DNA of 64,000 bases from Salipiger mangrovisoli (lineage in GTDB: Bacteria; Pseudomonadota; Alphaproteobacteria; Rhodobacterales; Rhodobacteraceae). Below are positions 17,671-26,291 of the stretch, in pieces (within the stretch, counting starts at the first letter, position 1; each line of letters begins with the position of its first letter). The translations under genes and the position numbers were made by a program. The notes beneath the pieces were generated by a model. The model had not been told where the DNA came from, ran no database searches, and saw only the letters and a list, made by a program, of their open reading frames with translations. The stretch spans positions 145,287 to 209,286 of the forward strand of contig NZ_JADFFK010000010.1 of the NCBI RefSeq assembly GCF_015223355.1, read 5' to 3'.

Positions 17671-19764
17671 TCAGCTGCCCTGCAGCAGCGGCGTGATGCG
17701 GCGCACGGCGGCGCGGCGGTTTTCGCGCTCGTCGGCCTGGGTCTGCACGGCAAGGTCGCTCTCGCCGTAGCCCTGCAGCACCATGTTCTCGGGCGGCACA
17801 TCGAAATATTCGCTGAGCGCCAGCGCCACCGATTCCGCGCGGCGGTCAGAGAGGGCGAGGTTGTAGCTCGCCGCACCCGTTGCGTCGGTGTGGCCCTCGA
17901 TCAGGAAGACCTCGCCGGGGTTCTGCTCGATCATCCGCTTCATGGCGTTGCCAAGCGCCGCCAGTTCCTCGGCCTCGCCGGGACGGATCGCCGCCGAGTT
18001 GGTTTGGAAGGTCACCGTGTCCACCGAGATCTCGGGCACCAGATGACGCACGCGGTCGATGTTGCGGATCTGATTGAGCGAGAAGGCACGGTTCACGCCC
18101 TGGGCTTCCTGTGCGGAGAGCGCGGCAGCAAGTTCCTCGCCATCCATCTCGCGGAAGTTCAGACGCTGGGTGTTGGCCTGCGGCAGCTCGCTGACCACCA
18201 CCTGCTGGGCGCTCTGCGTGTCGTCGAAGAGCACCACGCGCTGGCCGTCGGGCAGGATGCGCGTGCGGCGCAGCACGCGGCCATCGGAGGTTTTCACCGT
18301 CTCGACGGTGTTGCCGTCGTCATAGGCGACAACCGTGCGGGTCGAGCCGTCGTTGTAGCGATAGGTCTTCACCTCGGACCCCGGCTGGCGCAGCAGCACG
18401 TCGTCGTTGCGCAGCACGCGGTACTGGCCATCCTGCTCGACCACCACGCGGTCGCCGGTGTTCTGCACCACCTGCGCGCCGTCGTCGAGGATCTGGCTCA
18501 GCGCGAAGGTGCCGAGACCGACCAGAGCCGCCTTCTCGAAGTTGCTCAGACCGTCCTCGTCGTCATCCTTCTTCGCCTTCTTGGCTTCGGCCGCAGCGGC
18601 AGCCTGTTGTTCTGCCGTGGCCTGCGCGCGCAGGTCGGTGGCAAAGTCCTCGTCCGAAGTGCGCACGTCGGCCTCGGTCAGGGTTTCCTCGACCAGCTCG
18701 GCATCGTCGGGGGTTTCTTCCGAAGATGCGGCAGCTGCGGCAGCGGCGGTCTGCTGCTGTTCTTCCTCGCGGGCAACGGCCTCGGCCTGCTGCTCGGCGC
18801 TCGGCGCCTCGGGCTCGGCGGCGGGTTCCGCGGCGGCCTCGGCTTCGGCTGCCGGAGTTTCGGCACCCGCGGTCGGTTCGGCATCCGCGGTCGCTTCGGA
18901 CTCGGCGGTGGCTTCGGCCTCAGTCTGCGCCTCGGGGGTGACCTGTGCGGTACCCTCGCCCTCGGCGGCCTGCTGCGCTTCGAGCGCCTGCTTCAGCTCG
19001 TCCGTGCCTTCGGTCTCGCCAGCGGTTTCGGCCTGCATCTCCGGGGCGTCCGTCGGCTCGGGTGCCGCGGTGGGTTCGGCCGTGGTCTCGGCGGCCTGTT
19101 CCTCGGCCTGTTCCTCGGGCTGTGCCTCGGGCTCGGCACCGCGTTCCGCGGTGGCGTCTGCCGAAGCCTCGGGAGCCGCGGTATCGCCGGCCTGCTCCGC
19201 TTCGAGCTGCTGTTTCAGCTCATCCGCTGCAACGGCGTCACCTTCGGGTGCCGTCGCCTCGGCGTCTGCGGTGGCGGCGGGAGCCTCTGCCTCGGCCTTC
19301 GGCGCGGGGGCAGGCTCGGTTGCGGTCACCTCCGGTTGCGTCTCGACGGGCGCGGCCTCGCCGCCCTCGGCCTGGGCCTCGGCGTCCATCTGCGCCTCGG
19401 GCGCGGGTTCGGCGGGGGCAGCCTGCGCGGCCGCCTCTGCTGCCGGCTGCTCGGGCTGGACCGGCGCGGCGCTTTCGGCGGTTGCTTCGGGCGCTGCCTC
19501 GGCACCACCGGCCGCGCCGGTTTCAGCCTGCGCGTCGGCCTGGGCCTCGGCTTCGGCGGTCACACCGGTTTCTGCCGCGGATGCCTCCGGCTCGGCTGCG
19601 GTCGCCTGCTTGCCCTTCGCCTTCGGCGCCGCGTCGAGGCACGCCTTGGCGTCGGGGGTCTGCGCGCAGTCAGCCTTGTCCTGCTGGTTCTGAGCGGCAA
19701 CGGGCATGGCGAGGCTGGCAGCCAGGGCGAGCATCGTCGTCGATTTCAGAAGACCTCTGGTCAT
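17671..19764 (-). CDS. OmpA-family protein with a long acidic, Ala/Glu/Pro-rich region
   Basis: This is a cell-envelope protein of 697 residues. It has a signal peptide (cleavage near AQ at 24-25), then a short segment with two Cys (33 and 42), then about 345 residues (50-395) made almost only of Ala, Glu, Pro, Thr, Gln and Asp. Two near-copies of an ADELKQQLEAEQA-type block lie at 181-191 and 255-265. A possible membrane-touching segment (ALVGLGTFALSQIL) lies at 413-425. A beta-rich region at 435-530 is followed by the peptidoglycan-binding OmpA domain at about 575-697 (EGHTDATGAASYNLALSDRR). The likely role is to link peptidoglycan to the outer envelope, with the acidic stretch as a periplasmic spacer; this is inference. 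Confidence 0.88.
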   Translation of the reverse strand: MTRGLLKSTTMLALAASLAMPVAAQNQQDKADCAQTPDAKACLDAAPKAKGKQATAAEPEASAAETGVTAEAEAQADAQAETGAAGGAEAAPEATAESAAPVQPEQPAAEAAAQAAPAEPAPEAQMDAEAQAEGGEAAPVETQPEVTATEPAPAPKAEAEAPAATADAEATAPEGDAVAADELKQQLEAEQAGDTAAPEASADATAERGAEPEAQPEEQAEEQAAETTAEPTAAPEPTDAPEMQAETAGETEGTDELKQALEAQQAAEGEGTAQVTPEAQTEAEATAESEATADAEPTAGAETPAAEAEAAAEPAAEPEAPSAEQQAEAVAREEEQQQTAAAAAAASSEETPDDAELVEETLTEADVRTSDEDFATDLRAQATAEQQAAAAAEAKKAKKDDDEDGLSNFEKAALVGLGTFALSQILDDGAQVVQNTGDRVVVEQDGQYRVLRNDDVLLRQPGSEVKTYRYNDGSTRTVVAYDDGNTVETVKTSDGRVLRRTRILPDGQRVVLFDDTQSAQQVVVSELPQANTQRLNFREMDGEELAAALSAQEAQGVNRAFSLNQIRNIDRVRHLVPEISVDTVTFQTNSAAIRPGEAEELAALGNAMKRMIEQNPGEVFLIEGHTDATGAASYNLALSDRRAESVALALSEYFDVPPENMVLQGYGESDLAVQTQADERENRRAAVRRITPLLQGS

Positions 19765-19878
19765 TCGTTACATCCTTCTGCTTTTCCGCATCGCGCGGCA
19801 TGGGAGGGCAACGACGCGGGGTGCAAAAAGGTTCATTCAAAATGCGTAATAAATAAGCGGAAATGTGCTGGCCCGGCG

Positions 19879-21138
19879 CTAGGAACCGGTCAGCAGCGTC
19901 ATCAACCGCATCTTCTCGCCGCTGTCCCGCGCGCTGGAAATAACCTCTGCGAGATCCTCGAGCGAGGCGATACTATGCCCGGCGCGGAAGCTGTCGACAT
20001 GCGGCAGCATGGCGCGGATCCCGGCGGCCTTCGGCGCGAAACCGTCCCAGCGCAACAAGGGGTTGAGCCAGATCAACCGCCGCGCGGAGAGATGCAGCCG
20101 CTGCATCTCGCGCTCCAGCAGAACCGTGTCGTCGCGGTCGAGCCCGTCGGTGATCAGCAGCACCACCGCGCCCTGCCCCATGACCCGGCGCGACCAATCG
20201 CGGTTGAAGGCATGCAGACATTGCCCGATGCGGGTGCCGCCCTCCCAGTCCTGCGCCTCGGCCCCGGCGGCCTTCAGCGCGGCATCGACGTCTCGGGCTG
20301 CAAGATGGCGGGTGATATTGGTGAGCCGCGTGCCGAAGGTGAAGGCATGCACCCTCGCCCAGCCTGCGCCGCGCCGGCCCGCCACCGCATGCAGGAAATG
20401 CAGCACCATCCGGGAGTACTGGCTCATCGAGCCCGAGATGTCGCAGAGCACCACGAGGTTGGGCCATTTCTCGCGCGGGGCAAGATGGGCAAGCCCGCGG
20501 ATCTCGCCCCCCTGCCGCATCGCCGCGCGCAACGTGCGCCGCCAATCGAGCCGCCGCCCCTGCGCCGAAGCCTTGCCGCGCCGCGATGGCAGGGGCTTTA
20601 CCGGAAGCTCGAGCCGGGCCAGCATGCGCTTCGCCTCGGCCACCTCCGCGAGCGACATCTGCTCGAAGTCGAGCTTTTTCAGCCGTTCCTCGCGCGAGGT
20701 CGTGAACGAGGCATCGACCTCGATCCTGGTGTCCTCCTCCGCCTGCTCGGCGGCCGGGACCTCGGGCATCTGGTCGCCCAGCAACGCCTGCGCGGCGCGC
20801 TTCTCGGCCGATTGCGCCAGCTTCTCTTCCTGCACGCCGCGGATCGCCGGCAGCATCATCGACATCATGTGCTCGAGATAGCGCGGGTCGCGCCAGTAGA
20901 GCCGGAACACCTGCGCAAAGACCACGCGCTGATCTGGGCGCGAGACGAAACAGGCGTGCAGCGTCCAGTAGAAATCCATCCGGTCGGTGAAGCCCGCCGC
21001 CTCGACCGCGCGCACCGCGTCGACCACCCGCCCCGGACCCACCGGGAGCCCGGCGCGGCGCAGGGCGCGGGCGAAATGCAGGATGTTTTGCGCCAGCCGC
21101 GGGTGCTCGGGGAGCGTGAGGGGGATTTGCTCGGCCAT
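19879..21138 (-). CDS. VWA-domain protein, CoxE-like
   Basis: This protein of 419 residues has an N-terminal helical domain (HPRLAQNILHFARALRRAGLPVG) and a C-terminal von Willebrand A domain. The metal-binding MIDAS motif is DISGSMSQ, with later parts in TFGTRL and ITDGLD. CoxE-type proteins work with MoxR ATPases in metal-cofactor insertion or protein remodelling. The MoxR gene lies just upstream on the same strand, separated by a repeat. In carbon-monoxide dehydrogenase loci such pairs mature the enzyme, but no dehydrogenase gene is present here, so the client is unknown. Confidence 0.9.
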   Translation of the reverse strand: MAEQIPLTLPEHPRLAQNILHFARALRRAGLPVGPGRVVDAVRAVEAAGFTDRMDFYWTLHACFVSRPDQRVVFAQVFRLYWRDPRYLEHMMSMMLPAIRGVQEEKLAQSAEKRAAQALLGDQMPEVPAAEQAEEDTRIEVDASFTTSREERLKKLDFEQMSLAEVAEAKRMLARLELPVKPLPSRRGKASAQGRRLDWRRTLRAAMRQGGEIRGLAHLAPREKWPNLVVLCDISGSMSQYSRMVLHFLHAVAGRRGAGWARVHAFTFGTRLTNITRHLAARDVDAALKAAGAEAQDWEGGTRIGQCLHAFNRDWSRRVMGQGAVVLLITDGLDRDDTVLLEREMQRLHLSARRLIWLNPLLRWDGFAPKAAGIRAMLPHVDSFRAGHSIASLEDLAEVISSARDSGEKMRLMTLLTGS

Positions 21139-21170
21139 CAGGCGCGGAATGCCACTGGCGGGAAGGGCTT

Positions 21171-21219
21171 TCGGGGGCGCTGCCCCCGGACCCCCGGGAT
21201 ATTTGGACCTAGAAGAAAC
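21171..21219. repeat. Copy of the dispersed intergenic repeat
   Basis: GGGGGCGCTGCCCCC, then ACCCCCGGGATATTTGGACCTAGAAGAA, the reverse orientation of the copy at 8262 and close to the one at 63065. It fills most of the gap between the MoxR and CoxE-like genes. Confidence 0.75.
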
Positions 21220-21220
21220 A

Positions 21221-22129
21221 TCAGGCGGGTTCGAGGGAGGCCCGCGCCTCGTCGAGCAGCCGCTTGGCCTCGCTGCCCTGGATCTTGGCGATGTCGTCCT
21301 GGTATTTCAGGATGGCGCCAAGCGTGTCGGAGATCACCTCGGGCGAAAGATCGATGACGTCGAGCGCCAGCAGGCACTTGGCCCAGTCGATGGTCTCGGC
21401 GACGCCGGGTTTCTTGAACAGATCCTCGGTGCGCAGGCGCTGCACGAAGGCGACGATCTGGCGCGACAGCGCCTCGGCCACCTCTGGCGCGCGGGCGTTC
21501 AGGATCTCGAGCTCGCGGGCGAAGTCGGGGTAATCGACCCAGTGGTAGAGGCAGCGGCGCTTCAGCGCGTCATGCACCTCGCGCGTGCGGTTCGAGGTGA
21601 GGATCACCGTCGGCGGCTCGGGGGCGCTGATCGTGCCGAGCTCGGGGATGGTGACCTGGAAATCGCTCAGCGCCTCGAGCAGGAAGGCCTCGAACGGCTC
21701 GTCGGTGCGGTCAAGCTCGTCGATCAGCAGGATCGGCGCGCCCGCCTCATCGGGGCGCATGGCCTGCAGAAGCGGGCGCTCGATCAGGAAATCGGGGCCG
21801 AAGAGATCGTGCCGGAGCCGCCCGCGGTCGGCCTCGCCGGCCGCCTCCGCGGCGCGGATGGCGATCATCTGCGCCGGGAAATTCCACTCGTAGACCGCCG
21901 AGCCCGCGTCGAGCCCCTCGTAGCATTGCAGGCGGATCAGCCGCCGGCCGGTGGCCAGCGCCAGCGCCTTGGCGATCTCGGTCTTGCCGACGCCCGCCTC
22001 GCCCTCGAGGAACAGCGGCCGGCCGAGCCGCAACGACAGAAACAGCACCGTGGCGAGCGGGCGGGGACAGACATAGCCGGTGCCCGCCAGCAGCGCCTGC
22101 ACCGCGTCGATCGAGCTGGGTTCTTGCAT
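21221..22129 (-). CDS. MoxR-family AAA+ ATPase
   Basis: This AAA+ ATPase of 302 residues is thought to remodel client proteins together with a VWA partner. The Walker A motif is GEAGVGKTE, Walker B is ILLIDELDR, sensor 1 is ILTSNRTRE, and the arginine finger region is ALKRRCLYHWVDYPD. The ATG at 22129 was chosen for its AGGAGGAG site. The much longer upstream frame is antisense to the glycosyltransferase gene. The CoxE-like gene follows in the same direction, about 80 bp away. Confidence 0.93.
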   Translation of the reverse strand: MQEPSSIDAVQALLAGTGYVCPRPLATVLFLSLRLGRPLFLEGEAGVGKTEIAKALALATGRRLIRLQCYEGLDAGSAVYEWNFPAQMIAIRAAEAAGEADRGRLRHDLFGPDFLIERPLLQAMRPDEAGAPILLIDELDRTDEPFEAFLLEALSDFQVTIPELGTISAPEPPTVILTSNRTREVHDALKRRCLYHWVDYPDFARELEILNARAPEVAEALSRQIVAFVQRLRTEDLFKKPGVAETIDWAKCLLALDVIDLSPEVISDTLGAILKYQDDIAKIQGSEAKRLLDEARASLEPA

Positions 22130-22288
22130 CAAGGTCTCCTCCTGCCTGAATTGCTGCCCGCCCGAGGCGGTGCGGTCAAGGGCCAAGCGTGGCCCGGCGG
22201 CCCGCCCGCGTTGACGCGCCGAAGGCAAGATGCGAAGGTTTTGCGGCAGGATAACCGGGGCACAGCCCGGACGGCTACGGGCAGCGGT

Positions 22289-23350
22289 ATGAGTAAAGAA
22301 GACGGGACCTTGCCGCGCATCTGCGCGGTCACCTGCGTGAAGAACGAGGGCCCCTTCGTGGTGGAGTGGGTGGCCTACAACCGTGCTCTCGGCGTAAGCG
22401 ACTTTCTTTTCTACTCCAACGATTGCGACGATGGCACCGATGCGCTGCTCGACGCGCTGGCGCCCGCCGGTGTCGTGCATCTTGCCAACCCCGCCGCCGG
22501 CCGCAATTACCAGATGGAGGCGCTGAAGGACGCCGCCCGTCAGGAGGTGGTGCGCCGCGCCGACTGGGTCTGGGTGGCCGATGTCGACGAGTTCCTCAAC
22601 GTGCATGTCGGCGATCACCGCCTGCCCGCCCTGATCGCCGCCTGCGGCGCACCGCAGGCCATCTCGGTCAGCTTCCAGTTCTTCGCCAACGGCGGCGTCT
22701 TGGGCTTCGAGGATGCGCCGGTCATCGGCCAGTTCACCCGGACCCACAACCCGGATCTCTGGTGCGACCAGAGCGCCATCGAGGTGAAGACGCTGGTCCG
22801 CAGCGACTTCCCGCTGCAGTATTTCGGCGCGCACAGACCGTTCATCCGCAAGCGCCTGCCTGACGGTAAGCCGCCGCGCTGGACCGATGGCAGCGGGCGC
22901 CCGGTGCCCGCGTCCTTCCTTGCCGCCGACCGGCCGCGCCGGATGCGCAAATTCCCTGCCGCCGGAGCCCGGCGCCTTGCCACGCTCAACCATTATGCAC
23001 TGCGCTCGCTCGACAGCTATCTGGTCAAGACCGAGCGCGGCGACGTCAACCGCGAGGGGCGCGTCTTCGACGAGCGCTATTGGCAGGAACGCAACGACAG
23101 CGCCTGGGAAGAGCGCTCGATCCTGCGCATGCTGCCCGCGGTCCAGGCGGGCATCGCGGCGCTGCGCGCCCTGCCCGGTGTCGCCCGGCTGCACGAGCTG
23201 TCGGTGCAGGCGCATCGTGCCAAGGTGGGAATGCTGCGTGCGCAGCCGCAGATCGCCGCCCGCGCCGCGCATCTCGCCGCGCTTCCGGCGCTGCCGCCCG
23301 GAGAGGCGGAACTCGTGACCCGGCTCGGACTGGCGGAGGGCGCGGCGTGA
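22289..23350 (+). CDS. Glycosyltransferase family 2-like protein (Glyco_tranf_2_4 type), first of three paralogues
   Basis: This is a probable sugar transferase of 353 residues. It opens with an ICAVTCVKNEGPFVVEW motif, then FYSNDCDDGTDALLD, and carries the DVDEF acidic motif expected to hold metal and nucleotide sugar (WVWVADVDEFLNV). The C-terminal half has the clade signature LNHYALRSLDSYLVKTERG. The ATG at 22289 follows the divergent MoxR gene by 159 bp; the ribosome-binding site is weak. It is the first gene of a tight four-gene run. Its stop TGA overlaps the GTG of the next gene. The acceptor and product are unknown; a surface polysaccharide is likely. Confidence 0.82.
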   Translation: MSKEDGTLPRICAVTCVKNEGPFVVEWVAYNRALGVSDFLFYSNDCDDGTDALLDALAPAGVVHLANPAAGRNYQMEALKDAARQEVVRRADWVWVADVDEFLNVHVGDHRLPALIAACGAPQAISVSFQFFANGGVLGFEDAPVIGQFTRTHNPDLWCDQSAIEVKTLVRSDFPLQYFGAHRPFIRKRLPDGKPPRWTDGSGRPVPASFLAADRPRRMRKFPAAGARRLATLNHYALRSLDSYLVKTERGDVNREGRVFDERYWQERNDSAWEERSILRMLPAVQAGIAALRALPGVARLHELSVQAHRAKVGMLRAQPQIAARAAHLAALPALPPGEAELVTRLGLAEGAA

Positions 23351-23979
23351 TCGTCGTCAACCTCGGCCTGCCGAAGAGCGGCACCACCACGCTTGGCCTT
23401 GCGCTGGAACGGGCCGGGCTCACGGTGGCCGACCACAGGCTGCGGCGGGGCAAGTGCCCCAATCCGGCGCTTGCCGGCAGCTATGTCGCGCGGCAGCTCT
23501 ACGACGGCTATTTCCGCTCCGGCGATCCTCTGCAACGCCTCGGCGGGATCGACGCGCTTGCCGAGATCAGCGTTCTGAACACCCGGCTCAACCTCTGGCC
23601 GCAGACCGATTTCGGGCTGATCGAGGCGCTGCGGCAGCATCACCCCGAGTTGAAGTTCGTCGCCTCGATGCGTGACCCGCAGGCCATGGCGCAATCCATG
23701 CTGCGCTGGTCCGACCTTGGCGCCAACCGGCTGCCGCGCCACGCGATCCCCGGCCTTCCGGCGGGCTACGGAGAGACCCGCCTGGAGCGCGCCCAGTGGA
23801 TCGCCGCACATCAGGCATTCCTTCGCCGCATCTTCGCGGGCGATCCGCGCTTCCTGGCCTATGACATCGCGGACCCGCAGGCCCCGGCGCTGATCTCGGC
23901 GCATCTGGGCATTGCGCTGCCTTGGTGGGGCAAGGCGAACGAGAACACCGGCGGCCGCGGCAAGAGGGCACACGGGTGA
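23347..23979 (+). CDS. Sulfotransferase-family protein
   Basis: This protein of 210 residues starts at GTG 23347, which overlaps the previous stop as GTGA. The N-terminus (VVNLGLPKSGTTTLGLAL) is a 5'-phosphosulfate-binding loop of PAPS-dependent sulfotransferases. The second loop is represented by KFVASMRDPQAMAQSMLRW, which carries the 3'-phosphate Arg and Ser type residues. The length is on the short side for the family. Its place between glycosyltransferase genes suggests it decorates the same glycan. The stop TGA overlaps the next GTG start. Substrate and enzyme activity are inference. Confidence 0.78.
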   Translation: MIVVNLGLPKSGTTTLGLALERAGLTVADHRLRRGKCPNPALAGSYVARQLYDGYFRSGDPLQRLGGIDALAEISVLNTRLNLWPQTDFGLIEALRQHHPELKFVASMRDPQAMAQSMLRWSDLGANRLPRHAIPGLPAGYGETRLERAQWIAAHQAFLRRIFAGDPRFLAYDIADPQAPALISAHLGIALPWWGKANENTGGRGKRAHG

Positions 23980-26288
23980 GAATTTTTGTCCATATCGGTC
24001 CCGAGGCCCGGACCAGCGCGCGTCTGCAGCAGGTGATGGACGCCAAGCGCCGGCAGATGGCCAAGCGCGGTGTGCTCTATGCCCGCAGCCCCGGCGCGCG
24101 CAACCACACGCGGCTCTTCATGGCGGTCAGCGATCCGCAGGCGGTGGATGCGCTGCGCTGGGGTCGCGGCTTTGCCGATCCTGCGCGCCAGGCCGCGTTG
24201 CGCGACGAGGTTGCGGCCCAGTTGCGCGGCGAGGTCGAGGCGGCCCGGCCGGAGGTGCTGATCCTCTCGGCACATCAGCTCGGCAGCGCACTGACCAGCC
24301 GCAGCGAGCTGACACGGTTGCGCGCCCTGCTTGCCCCGCTGTCCGAAGACATCACCATCGTCGCCCATGTCGATGCCCCGGCCCGGATGCTCGCAGCCCA
24401 GTACGCGGCGCAGGTTCTTGAGGGCCGCAGGCGCGGGCTCGAGCTGGAGCTCGGCCTTGCCGGTGCCACGGACTGGTGGCAGGCGGCGCTCGACAGCCGG
24501 CCCGCGGCGGCGCCCGAGCGCGGGCTTTTCCCGGAGACGCAGGGAGCGGTTCACTGGCTCGATCTCGCGCGGCTCCAGCGCGGCTGGGAGGCCGCCTTCG
24601 GACCCGGAGCCGTGCGGCTGCGCAGCCTGGATCCGGCGACGTTTCATGGCGCCGGGGTGATCGACGAGATCCGCGCCGCCTTCGAGATCGCGCCGGCAAT
24701 CGGCAAGGTGGCACCGACAGAGCCGCCGCGCCCGCCTTCGGCGGCCTGGCTGAGCCGCTGCCGGCGGCTGAACGACGTGCTGCTGCGCTATCTCGCGGCC
24801 GAGCCCGCGCAGCAGATTCCACGCCCGCTCTGGCGCCGCTTGCTGGGCGAGATCAAGCTCGACGGCGCGCCGCTCGATCCCGGTGCGCTCGACGCCGTGA
24901 GCCGCCGCTTCGCCGCGGACATCGAGGGGCTGCTGGCGCAGCACCCCGGCCTGTCCCGCGACCACCTGCGCCCGGATCCCGCCACCACGGCCTGGCAGGA
25001 GGCCGATCCCGGCTTCGGCTTCCGCGCAACGCAATATCTCATGGCGTTCCGCTGGCGCATCGCCCAGGCCTCGAAGGAAGCCACATCCGACCCGAAGATC
25101 GCCACGCAATACACTGATATATCGTCAAAACTCCCAGACTCCGCGCAGCGCAAGCTGGCCGCGTTGCAGGGCTCGCCCTGGGTGCCGCACAACCGTCTGG
25201 GCGGGCTGGACGAAACCGCACCACAGGCGCCTTACAGCGCGACACCCGCGACAGCGACGCCGGACCGGGGCCAGCGGGTGATCCTCGGCTGCATGAAGAA
25301 CGAAGCCCCCTATGTCGTCGAGTGGATCGCCTATCACCGGGTGATCGGTTTTGACGATTTTCTCATATATTCCAATGGCTGCGAGGATGGAACCGAGCTG
25401 ATCCTCGGGCGGCTGGACCAGTTGGGCATCCTGCGGCACCGCGACAACAACGGCTGGAGCGGAAACTCGCCGCAGCAGCATGCGCTCGACGGCGCGCTCG
25501 ACGAGCCAATGATCCGGGATGCGGCGTGGCTGCTGCATTCGGACGTGGATGAATTCGTCAACATCCGCTGCGGCAACGGCACGCTGGACGACCTCTTCGC
25601 CGCGGCGCCGGACGCCACGCATTTCGCCCTGACCTGGCGGCTCTTCGGCTCGGGCGGTATCCGCGAGTTGTCGGATGCCCCGGTGATCGCCCAGTTCAGC
25701 GACTGCGCACCGCGCTACTGCCCCAAGCCGCATACGAACTGGGGGTTCAAGACCCTGATGCGCGGCGTCGCCCCCTACGGGAAGCTGTCCTGCCACCGCC
25801 CGAACAAGCTACATCAAGACACTGAAAACGTTATAAAATGGTCAAATGGATCAGGCCAGGACATGACCGGCGAAGTGCTTGGCAACGGCTGGCGCAACTC
25901 GCGCCGGTCGATCGGCTACGATCTCGTCCAGCTCAACCACTACGCGCTGCGATCGGCGGAAAGCTTTCTGATCAAGCGGCAGCGCGGGCGGGCGCTGCAC
26001 GTGGATCGGCAGATCGGGCTGAACTACTGGATCCGCATGGATTGGTCCGGTGCGCGTGACCTGACCATCCAGCGCAACCTGCCGCGGCTGCGGGCCGAGA
26101 TGGCGCGGCTCTTGCGCGATCCCGAACTTGCCCGGCTGCACGCCGACGGCATGGCCTGGCACAGGGCCAGGGCCGCGGAACTGCGCGCCGATCGCGAATT
26201 CGGAAAGCTATTCCGAGAGGCGACGGCTTTGTCTCTCACCCCCGAGGAGCGCGTTGCCTGGGCGCTCTCGCTGGACATGGAGAGCTGA
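23976..26288 (+). CDS. Two-part protein: degenerate sulfotransferase-like N-terminus fused to a family 2-like glycosyltransferase
   Basis: This protein has 770 residues from GTG 23976, again overlapping the previous stop as GTGA. Residues 1-380 begin MRIFVHIGPEARTSARLQQV. The opening FVHIGP is typical of PAPS sulfotransferases, but the usual KTGTT phosphate loop is replaced by EARTSA, so sulfate transfer is doubtful. Residues 434-770 repeat the layout of the neighbouring transferases: CMKNEAPYVVEW, YSNGCEDGTE, DVDEF at 523-527 and LNHYALRSAESFLIKRQRG. The linker around 370-385 and the stretch around 610-630 use unusually AT-rich codons for this genome. The N-terminal part may bind the acceptor or act as a scaffold. 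Confidence 0.8.
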   Translation: MRIFVHIGPEARTSARLQQVMDAKRRQMAKRGVLYARSPGARNHTRLFMAVSDPQAVDALRWGRGFADPARQAALRDEVAAQLRGEVEAARPEVLILSAHQLGSALTSRSELTRLRALLAPLSEDITIVAHVDAPARMLAAQYAAQVLEGRRRGLELELGLAGATDWWQAALDSRPAAAPERGLFPETQGAVHWLDLARLQRGWEAAFGPGAVRLRSLDPATFHGAGVIDEIRAAFEIAPAIGKVAPTEPPRPPSAAWLSRCRRLNDVLLRYLAAEPAQQIPRPLWRRLLGEIKLDGAPLDPGALDAVSRRFAADIEGLLAQHPGLSRDHLRPDPATTAWQEADPGFGFRATQYLMAFRWRIAQASKEATSDPKIATQYTDISSKLPDSAQRKLAALQGSPWVPHNRLGGLDETAPQAPYSATPATATPDRGQRVILGCMKNEAPYVVEWIAYHRVIGFDDFLIYSNGCEDGTELILGRLDQLGILRHRDNNGWSGNSPQQHALDGALDEPMIRDAAWLLHSDVDEFVNIRCGNGTLDDLFAAAPDATHFALTWRLFGSGGIRELSDAPVIAQFSDCAPRYCPKPHTNWGFKTLMRGVAPYGKLSCHRPNKLHQDTENVIKWSNGSGQDMTGEVLGNGWRNSRRSIGYDLVQLNHYALRSAESFLIKRQRGRALHVDRQIGLNYWIRMDWSGARDLTIQRNLPRLRAEMARLLRDPELARLHADGMAWHRARAAELRADREFGKLFREATALSLTPEERVAWALSLDMES

Positions 26289-26291
26289 CGC

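Noticed and set aside
17641..21357. 1238-residue open frame on the plus strand
   Set aside because: It lies antisense to the OmpA-family, CoxE-like and MoxR-side genes, is made of the complement of Ala/Glu codons, and has no domain. It is a high-GC shadow frame.
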